The translations under genes were made by a program, and so were the position numbers. The notes beneath the pieces were generated by a model. The model saw only the letters and a list, made by a program, of their open reading frames with translations. It did not search any database and was not told the origin of the DNA. Shown here one piece after another: positions 26,115 through 30,680 of a DNA stretch of 30,680 nucleotides. The first letter of the stretch is position 1; each line of letters begins with the position of its first letter. This DNA is from Leptospira adleri. Lineage in GTDB: Bacteria; Spirochaetota; Leptospiria; Leptospirales; Leptospiraceae. The DNA is taken from NCBI RefSeq assembly GCF_002811985.1, contig NZ_NPDU01000053.1, positions 1-30,680 on the forward strand, written 5' to 3'.

Positions 26115-26130
26115 AATATTCTAAATTTCT
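26105..26130. repeat. Perfect 26-base palindrome across the dapF stop; possible bidirectional terminator
   Basis: The half-site AGAAATTTAGAAT is followed immediately by its exact reverse complement with no spacer. It includes the dapF stop codon and lies four bases from the stop of the facing acyltransferase gene. As RNA the 13-base arms could fold to about 11 pairs with a tight loop. It is AT-rich, so terminator strength is uncertain. Confidence 0.6.
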
Positions 26131-26133
26131 TAA

Positions 26134-26838
26134 TTAAGCGACGTCCGCTTTTTGAAGTGCTTCCATTCTGAGGCGGACTTCGGTCGAAAGTTTTTTGAGA
26201 TTGTCTTCCAGTTTTCCTTCCAGATAAGGTCTGTGATCGATTTTCGGGCCGTAGAGTACTTTTACTTTTTTGTAAATCGATCTTCTTTTGATATCGCAGA
26301 CTTCTTTGGGCATTCCCATAAAAGAACGAACGAGAGACGGAATTGGAATATCCGAATAACTTTCTTCGATTGGCACGATTACGGACGGAAGAATATCGAC
26401 CTTATTTCGAATCGAGAACGCCGCGAAGCCGTCGTGGAATTTTACCATCGGGCCTGAAAAATCGTTCTTAACCATATAATCGTGGCCTTCCGGAAAAATT
26501 CCGAGTACGCCGTCTCTTTTAAAAACCTGCTGCACCATCTTGATGCTCGCCATCGAAATTTTGCCGTCGATTGCCATCGGAATTCCGCCGGCGAGTTTTG
26601 CTAAGTCTTTGAAAATAGGAATTCGAAAGGTATAATCCGCGGCGATCCAAGAAATATAACGTGGAAACGTATAAGAAAGAATAAAAGGATCCATGTCCGA
26701 TCTGTGATTGCTTACAAGAATCACTTTTCCTTCTTGGACTATGTTTTCCGTTCCATACGCGTTTATGTTAACGGCGAAACCCAAAAAAGGAGCCACAAAC
26801 TGCTTGAGTCTTAAATATGTCTGCGCTTCCTTTTCCAT
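26134..26838 (-). CDS. PlsC-type lysophospholipid acyltransferase
   Basis: This inner-membrane enzyme family acylates lyso-phosphatidate or related lipids. The 234 residues include the catalytic HX4D motif NHRSDMD (44-50) and the phosphate-binding FPEGH (115-119), in the order and spacing usual for family members, plus GGIPMAIDG between them. The start is ATG at 26838 with GGGAGAAG upstream; an in-frame TTG eight codons earlier is less likely. It is preceded by a 96-residue gene on the same strand 38 bases away and is probably co-transcribed from the promoter at 27198-27226. The exact acceptor lipid is not deducible. Confidence 0.88.
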   Translation of the reverse strand: MEKEAQTYLRLKQFVAPFLGFAVNINAYGTENIVQEGKVILVSNHRSDMDPFILSYTFPRYISWIAADYTFRIPIFKDLAKLAGGIPMAIDGKISMASIKMVQQVFKRDGVLGIFPEGHDYMVKNDFSGPMVKFHDGFAAFSIRNKVDILPSVIVPIEESYSDIPIPSLVRSFMGMPKEVCDIKRRSIYKKVKVLYGPKIDHRPYLEGKLEDNLKKLSTEVRLRMEALQKADVA

Positions 26839-26876
26839 GATCTTCTCCCTCGTTCTATACAATGAGGGAAGTCATT

Positions 26877-27167
<291 letters not shown>

Positions 27168-27197
27168 AAGAGCTTCTTTCCAGGCGTATTTTTTTAT

Positions 27198-27226
27198 ATT
27201 ATAATAGATCGGGAAATTTCCCGCAA
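27198..27226 (-). promoter_or_regulatory. Promoter with overlapping palindromic operator
   Basis: On the minus strand, TTGCGG (27226-27221) and a perfect TATAAT (27203-27198) are spaced by 17 bases and end 30 bases before the start of the 96-residue gene. The palindrome CGGGAAATTTCCCG (27210-27223) covers half the spacer and part of the -35, a position where a bound repressor would block polymerase. The identity of the regulator is unknown. Confidence 0.65.
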
Positions 27227-27253
27227 TCTCATATAGTCTCCTTAGGGGAAGGA

Positions 27254-27379
27254 ATGTGGCAACAGGTTTTCATAACGAAACTTCTAAAAAATGTTAAGAA
27301 GTTGCAGAATACTTTTGAATTCTCGATTTTTCGGCTTCAAAGGATTTGGGTCGGAATATCGGGAATTCACCTTGAATGA
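27254..27379 (+). CDS. Possible 41-residue small protein
   Basis: This micro-ORF starts at an ATG directly behind AGGGGAAGGA, an unusually strong ribosome-binding match though tightly spaced. The product (MWQQVFITKLLKNVKKLQNT and on to GIHLE) is basic and partly amphipathic, with no recognised family. It lies divergent to the promoter at 27198-27226. Without conservation data it may be chance. Confidence 0.25.
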   Translation: MWQQVFITKLLKNVKKLQNTFEFSIFRLQRIWVGISGIHLE

Positions 27380-27474
27380 ACGGCCAAAAAAACGGACAAG
27401 AATTCCTAAACTTCTTTTTGTTTTTTCAAGGGAGTTTCTGAAGATCGGCTTTCCCGAGACCGAAAGTACTATCA

Positions 27475-27645
27475 ATGGGGAAGAAAGAGAACGACTTGGG
27501 AAAACGACATAATCAAAAAATAGGGGAAGTTGTGCAAAACGAAAGATGGAATGAAACCCAAAAAGGAAAAATCGTCCAGTTTCCAAAAAAGAGACTTTGG
27601 AATACGGAAAAAATAAGAAAACTCTGCGAAAAATTATTTTTCTAA
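27475..27645 (+). CDS. Possible 56-residue small protein
   Basis: An uninterrupted ORF starts at ATG 27475 and ends TAA. The product is Lys-rich, with KGKIVQFPKKRLW the most protein-like part. There is no good ribosome site, and the A-rich base composition favours long lysine-rich frames by chance. Confidence 0.2.
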   Translation: MGKKENDLGKRHNQKIGEVVQNERWNETQKGKIVQFPKKRLWNTEKIRKLCEKLFF

Positions 27646-27774
27646 CAAGCTTGGATGAAAGGTGGATCGGATTTTGTCTTTTTTTTTAAATCAAAGAAAT
27701 GCCTTCCGAATTTCTAAAAAGTTGGGATATGATCTTTTGAAAGAACGAATATTCTTTTAAGTAAGTAAAAAGAA

Positions 27775-28122
27775 ATGGAAATATCGAAAGAAGACTATTC
27801 CGTCGAAACGGAAAAGAATCGGGGAAGAATTAAGATCTCCGGAACACTACGTTTGCTCAATGTCGAAGAATATGAACCGATCATATCTCTAATCGAAACG
27901 ATTCTGGAAAGCGCGGGCCGCGGAAAAGCGATCATAGATATAAAAAATTTGGATTTTTTAAACAGCGCAGGTATCGCAAGCATTTCAAGATTTGTCGCGG
28001 GATATAACAAAAAGAATATCGGCAATATCGAGATTCGAGGAAATAAAGACCGATATTGGCAGATTAAATTTTTGGAAAATTTAAAAAAACTCCGCTCCGA
28101 AATCAAAACAAGTTTAGAATAA
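27775..28122 (+). CDS. STAS-type regulator (slr1659-like)
   Basis: The 115-residue protein has the STAS/anti-anti-sigma fold pattern: an N-terminal strand pair (RGRIKISGTLRLLNVEEY) and then AIIDIKNLDFLNSAGIASIS (52-71). Ser64 is in the place of the serine that is phosphorylated in SpoIIAA-type antagonists. The C-terminal strand and helix (NIEIRGNKDRYWQIKFLENL) fit the slr1659 subgroup. It should act as a switch whose phosphorylation state controls binding to a kinase-like partner. The gene for such a partner ends five bases away on the opposite strand. The ribosome site is weak. Confidence 0.75.
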   Translation: MEISKEDYSVETEKNRGRIKISGTLRLLNVEEYEPIISLIETILESAGRGKAIIDIKNLDFLNSAGIASISRFVAGYNKKNIGNIEIRGNKDRYWQIKFLENLKKLRSEIKTSLE

Positions 28123-28127
28123 ATAAA

Positions 28128-28709
28128 TCAAGAAGTGAGGGCTTTCCTTTTAATTCTTTCCACCTCGTTTAGATCCAAATAAGCCCTTACCGTAATTTCA
28201 TACGTTCCAAAAGAAACGTCGTTGATTAAGAATCCCAAACGAACCGGAAAATCTTTGGATAAAAGTAAAAGCCCGATTCCGGAGTTCACCTCTTGTGAAG
28301 AGGATTCTTTCAATTTGCTCAGATAAATTTCATCGGAGTTTCGATTGATCAAAGAAGAAATAGAATTCTCCAATTTATTTTTTGAAATTTCGTCCGTTGA
28401 ATTTTTGATTTCGATTTTTAGAATTTCGGAATAGTATTTCAGATCTAAAAGAATTTCCCCCTTTCTATCTTTGGAAAATTTCGCCGCGTTTTCAATGAGT
28501 TCGTTTAACACAATGGAGATTGTATTGGCGGAATCCGGATCCAATTGTTCTGGAAAAGAGCAAAAATTGGAAATATAATCGGCGGTCAAAGAGCAACGTT
28601 TCCATTGAACCCGCAGATCCATAGGTCTCAATTTCAGTGAGAATTCGCTTTCGGGGGGAAGAGAATCCGGTATCAGATTGTAATGTCCGTATTTTACTGG
28701 ATAACTCAT
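28128..28709 (-). CDS. GHKL ATPase-type regulator (slr1658-like), likely partner of the STAS protein
   Basis: The 193-residue protein contains a histidine-kinase-like ATPase domain without a His phosphotransfer part. The N-box is VLNELIENAAKFS (67-79, with Asn69, Glu70 and Asn74) and the G-box is NSGIGLLLLSKDF (142-154). This is the arrangement of anti-sigma kinases and of the slr1658-type regulators usually paired with STAS proteins. It would bind or phosphorylate the STAS protein encoded by the facing gene. The start is ATG at 28709; the ribosome site is poor. Convergent rather than co-directional placement is unusual for such pairs. Confidence 0.75.
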   Translation of the reverse strand: MSYPVKYGHYNLIPDSLPPESEFSLKLRPMDLRVQWKRCSLTADYISNFCSFPEQLDPDSANTISIVLNELIENAAKFSKDRKGEILLDLKYYSEILKIEIKNSTDEISKNKLENSISSLINRNSDEIYLSKLKESSSQEVNSGIGLLLLSKDFPVRLGFLINDVSFGTYEITVRAYLDLNEVERIKRKALTS

Positions 28710-28816
28710 AACGTTTGTTTGGACGTCTAAATCCGAAGATTTCAGTTTTCAAAATTGAAACTTCAATTCCGAGATAAGAAAGTAAAAAAATGCCCTTGGT
28801 AAAAAAACAAAAGTCT

Positions 28817-29320
28817 CTAAAAGAGGGTTCTTAAATTCTCCAAATATTTCTCCCACCCGGACTCTCCTTCTGCGGGAGCCCAAGCCGCAAAATCCTTGTC
28901 GGTAGAAGGGTTGTAAGGACCCGATTTCCCTTCAAAACAAATCGCATTCTCTGAAAGACAAACGAGAGTATGATAAACTCCCGGCGCGACATCGATCCCG
29001 TAGGACGGTCCTTCCGCGCTCAGTCGATGGGTTTCGAGGAGAGATCCGTCGTCGTTAAAAAGAATAAATCCCAAACTTCCCCGTAATACAAGAAAGGTTT
29101 CGGGTTTCGGGGGAGACTTATGTCTATGAGCCTGAATGTAAGTGTTTTTGGTAAGGACGTTTAGAAATCTTTGATAGACTTCTGAGAGTTCGTGAAAATT
29201 GTGATTGGCCCTTCTGCGGGGAGAGGCGTCGGCTTTTTCCAACACCTCTTGAAAAAGAGAATCTGTGATTAGTTGTTTAAGCGGTCTGGAGGAGGTCGAG
29301 TCTGGATTCACAGTACTCAA
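28817..29320 (-). CDS. WbuC-family cupin metalloprotein
   Basis: The 167-residue cupin-fold protein follows WbuC: ADASPRRRANHNFH near residue 30-43, then AHRHKSPPKPETFLVLRG with His65, His67 and Glu74, and the later VAPGVYHTL with His117, a complete set of cupin metal ligands. The family is linked to polysaccharide clusters but has no settled reaction. The start is TTG at 29320 (a GTG at 29311 is an alternative); no ATG exists before the conserved region. Its first 44 bases lie inside the Bfd-like gene in another frame, so translation is probably coupled to that gene. Confidence 0.85.
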   Translation of the reverse strand: MSTVNPDSTSSRPLKQLITDSLFQEVLEKADASPRRRANHNFHELSEVYQRFLNVLTKNTYIQAHRHKSPPKPETFLVLRGSLGFILFNDDGSLLETHRLSAEGPSYGIDVAPGVYHTLVCLSENAICFEGKSGPYNPSTDKDFAAWAPAEGESGWEKYLENLRTLF

Positions 29321-29456
29321 TAAGATAGGATTTGCACGCAGTGCAAGTATTTCCTGCGTTCACTCTTTCCATAATTTCTCTATAATCAATGCCTTCCGAT
29401 TTCGCGGTTTCCACGATCGTTTCGAAAGCTACTTGTGCGCAGTGACATTTTTCCAT
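29277..29456 (-). CDS. Bfd-like [2Fe-2S]-binding protein
   Basis: This 59-residue protein starts at ATG 29456. It has Cys4 and Cys6 (MEKCHC) and Cys38 and Cys41 (TCTAC), the same numbering as the cluster ligands of E. coli bacterioferritin-associated ferredoxin, with a helical middle (FETIVETAKSEGIDYREIME) and NAGNTCTACKSYL as in BFD-like domains. A CxC-x31-CxxC cluster domain is therefore well supported. Stand-alone members transfer electrons, as in iron release from bacterioferritin; no bacterioferritin is in the window. It overlaps the start of the WbuC-type gene by 44 bases and probably forms an operon with it. Confidence 0.8.
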   Translation of the reverse strand: MEKCHCAQVAFETIVETAKSEGIDYREIMERVNAGNTCTACKSYLIEYCESRLDLLQTA

Positions 29457-29483
29457 CTGATACCAACTCGTTCCTTAGGGTTC

Positions 29484-29510
29484 TTATACAGTGTAAATGA
29501 GACTCAGTCT
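29484..29510. promoter_or_regulatory. Two inverted repeats upstream of the Bfd-like gene
   Basis: TTATACAGTGTAA (29484-29496) is a 13-base dyad with one mismatched pair, and AGACTCAGTCT (29500-29510) is a perfect five-base-arm dyad. Both lie 28-54 bases before the Bfd-like start, and a minus-strand TTGACA lies at 29519-29514, so they fall in the likely promoter region. They may be operators; no -10 is convincing. Confidence 0.4.
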
Positions 29511-29701
29511 TAGTGTCAATTCGTACACTTGGTTTTTTATATTTTTTTGAAAAATAAAAAATCGGAAAGGCCCGTTATCATATTTTACCGAATAAAGCCC
29601 TTGGAAGCGGAGTAAGAGCGGAAATGCAAGTTTTGGAGAATTTGCTTCCGATTCGAAAATGAATGGCTTGAACGATTGATTTTGTCGGAAATTCTTTCGG
29701 A

Positions 29702-30568
29702 ATGGGTAGTAAACTCAACAGAACGGAAAGCGTTCGTAAACAGAAAGAATTGAGGACTTATATCCTACCTGAATTAGGAAAAAGTCCTTGGGAAGATGTT
29801 CTTTACGAACCTCTGGAGAATCTGATTCCAAAAAATTTGAGTTACCCGCACCGACACGATTTTTATGAAATTTTGATCGTTCGATCCGGAAGCGGAAAGA
29901 TTCGAATCGATTCTAGAGAATATTCTTTGTCGGCGAATAAAATGTTCTTTTTGACTCCGTACCAGGCGCATCGATCCGAGTGGAGTTCCAAAGCCCGTGG
30001 TTCCGTTTTGATGTTTAAAGAATCGTTTCTTCTTGCGGATTCCAATTCAAAGGGTCCGTGGGAATATCCCTTTTTCCATTCTTTGGAGTCGACGCCTGCA
30101 TTAGATTTTTCTAAAATACCATCCATTCTAAACGTGATTTCCCTTTTTGAAGAGGAATGGTTTAGAGAACAGGATTCCGATCGGAATCTCTTACGGAATT
30201 ATTCCGAAATTTTGATGATTCATGCGGAACGTTCCTATAAAGAATTACCGGGAGGAATTCCGTCTAAAACGAGTTCTCTCGTTCGAAGGTTTTTAAAGTT
30301 GGTAGGAGAATCCCCGAACGCCTCGAAGTCGGTTCGAAACTACGCCTCCAAATTATTGGTCACTCCGGGTCATCTGAACGACACCGTTAAAAAAGAAACA
30401 GATCGAACCGCTTCGGAGTTTTTAAAGGAAAGAATCAATCTGGAAGCGAAACGTCTTCTCGAACACACGGACGCAAACGTCTCTGAGATTTCCGTTAAAC
30501 TCGGGTTCAACGACCATTCTTATTTTATACGTTTTTTTGATAGTGTCCTTAAAGTTTCGCACAAATGA
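29702..30568 (+). CDS. AraC-family transcriptional regulator, C-terminus shortened
   Basis: The 288-residue protein has an N-terminal cupin-like sensing domain (YPHRHDFYEILIVRSGSG near 48-65, FFLTPYQAHRSEW) and a C-terminal AraC double helix-turn-helix: VRNYASKLLVTPGHLNDTVK, TASEFLKERINLEAKRLLEH, and VSEISVKLGFNDHSYFIRFF. The protein stops at LKVSHK, where the family normally continues SPxxFR. The frame shifted by one, starting at 30555, reads FRTNENLRRA, suggesting a small deletion near the end. DNA binding may survive because both recognition helices are intact. The effector is unknown; the start ATG at 29702 has a weak ribosome site. Confidence 0.85.
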   Translation: MGSKLNRTESVRKQKELRTYILPELGKSPWEDVLYEPLENLIPKNLSYPHRHDFYEILIVRSGSGKIRIDSREYSLSANKMFFLTPYQAHRSEWSSKARGSVLMFKESFLLADSNSKGPWEYPFFHSLESTPALDFSKIPSILNVISLFEEEWFREQDSDRNLLRNYSEILMIHAERSYKELPGGIPSKTSSLVRRFLKLVGESPNASKSVRNYASKLLVTPGHLNDTVKKETDRTASEFLKERINLEAKRLLEHTDANVSEISVKLGFNDHSYFIRFFDSVLKVSHK

Positions 30569-30596
30569 GAACTTGAGAAGAGCTCTCCTCACACGA

Positions 30597-30680
30597 TCAA
30601 GCCATGAGCTTTAAAGTTTTTAACTCTTTTAATTTCTCCATGTCAACATACTTTTTAGTTCCCCACTTAGTTGATGCAAC
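30597..30680 (-). CDS. C-terminal end of a gene running off the window (partial)
   Basis: On the minus strand the frame is open from the window edge to a TGA at 30599-30597, giving 27 residues that begin VASTKWGTKKYVDMEK and end KLMA. The sequence is Lys-rich and more AT-rich than the neighbouring genes. It converges on the AraC gene, 28 bases away. It is too short to assign; a mobile-element gene is possible but not shown. Confidence 0.4.
   Translation of the reverse strand, partial: VASTKWGTKKYVDMEKLKELKTLKLMA

Larger units (their letters stand above)
27168..27774. other. 607-base stretch without a confident gene
   Basis: It holds the promoter and palindrome of the minus-strand gene (27198-27226) and two short + strand ORFs listed separately. 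The rest is A-rich and lacks codon structure or a recognisable domain. A longer + ORF at 27291-27512 and a minus ORF at 27284-27586 overlap each other, lack ribosome sites and match nothing. Confidence 0.6.

Noticed and set aside
27284..27586. 100-codon minus ORF and overlapping 73-codon + ORF at 27291-27512
   Set aside because: They overlap on opposite strands, lack ribosome sites and show no recognisable composition or motif.
29265..29513. 82-codon + strand ORF opposite the Bfd-like gene
   Set aside because: It is the antisense frame of a clearly conserved Cys-motif gene and lacks a ribosome site.

Overview
The window reads as a chromosomal segment of a Leptospira-type spirochaete. This is inferred from several features together: moderately low GC, lipoproteins with loose lipoboxes, heavy use of TTG and GTG starts, membrane-anchored SpoIIE phosphatases with C-terminal TPRs, and an slr1659/slr1658-type regulator pair. 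Gene density is high. I see no rRNA, tRNA, CRISPR array or complete insertion sequence.

Layout. 1-3.6 kb: the tail of an unknown gene, a TPR lipoprotein and a TPR protein, then a divergent RlpA-type cell-wall lipoprotein ending at a terminator, and a small Cys-rich lipoprotein. 3.7-9.5 kb: cysE, a membrane site-2 metalloprotease overlapping a secreted propeller protein that carries a degenerate transglutaminase-like half, then a MATE exporter directly behind a dicarboxylate/glutamate symporter. 9.6-17.1 kb: the most distinctive block. Two tandem ~1060-residue receptor phosphatases (polytopic N-terminus, extracytoplasmic sensor, HAMP, SpoIIE/PP2C, TPR) flank a small HExxH metallopeptidase translationally coupled to the first. 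Their leaders look alike, so the duplication probably included the upstream region.

17.2-23.4 kb: a DUF2147 protein with its own promoter, dCTP deaminase and an enoyl-CoA hydratase-type enzyme with no gap between them, an IPT/TIG lipoprotein, a 69-residue orphan with a strong terminator, a VOC protein, and a two-gene operon of a Tat-exported FAD oxidoreductase plus a polytopic protein with conserved-looking His/Asp motifs. 23.5-27.2 kb: a HAD hydrolase, a zinc-ribbon methyltransferase, dapF, a PlsC-type acyltransferase and a small protein resembling a zinc-less anti-sigma N-terminus. The last of these has a TATAAT promoter with a perfect palindrome lying across its spacer and -35.

27.2-30.7 kb: a gene-poor stretch with two possible micro-ORFs, then a STAS protein facing a GHKL ATPase-type regulator (a partner-switch pair), a WbuC-type cupin overlapped by a 59-codon Bfd-like [2Fe-2S] ORF, an AraC regulator with a clipped C-terminus, and the end of a further minus-strand gene running off the window.

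How the genes may work together (inference): the receptor phosphatases have the domain type that dephosphorylates STAS antagonists, and a STAS/ATPase pair lies about 11 kb away, so the window may hold parts of one or more partner-switching circuits. The Bfd-like ORF with WbuC, and the FAD oxidoreductase with the His-motif membrane protein, look like small redox or metal modules whose substrates cannot be read from sequence.
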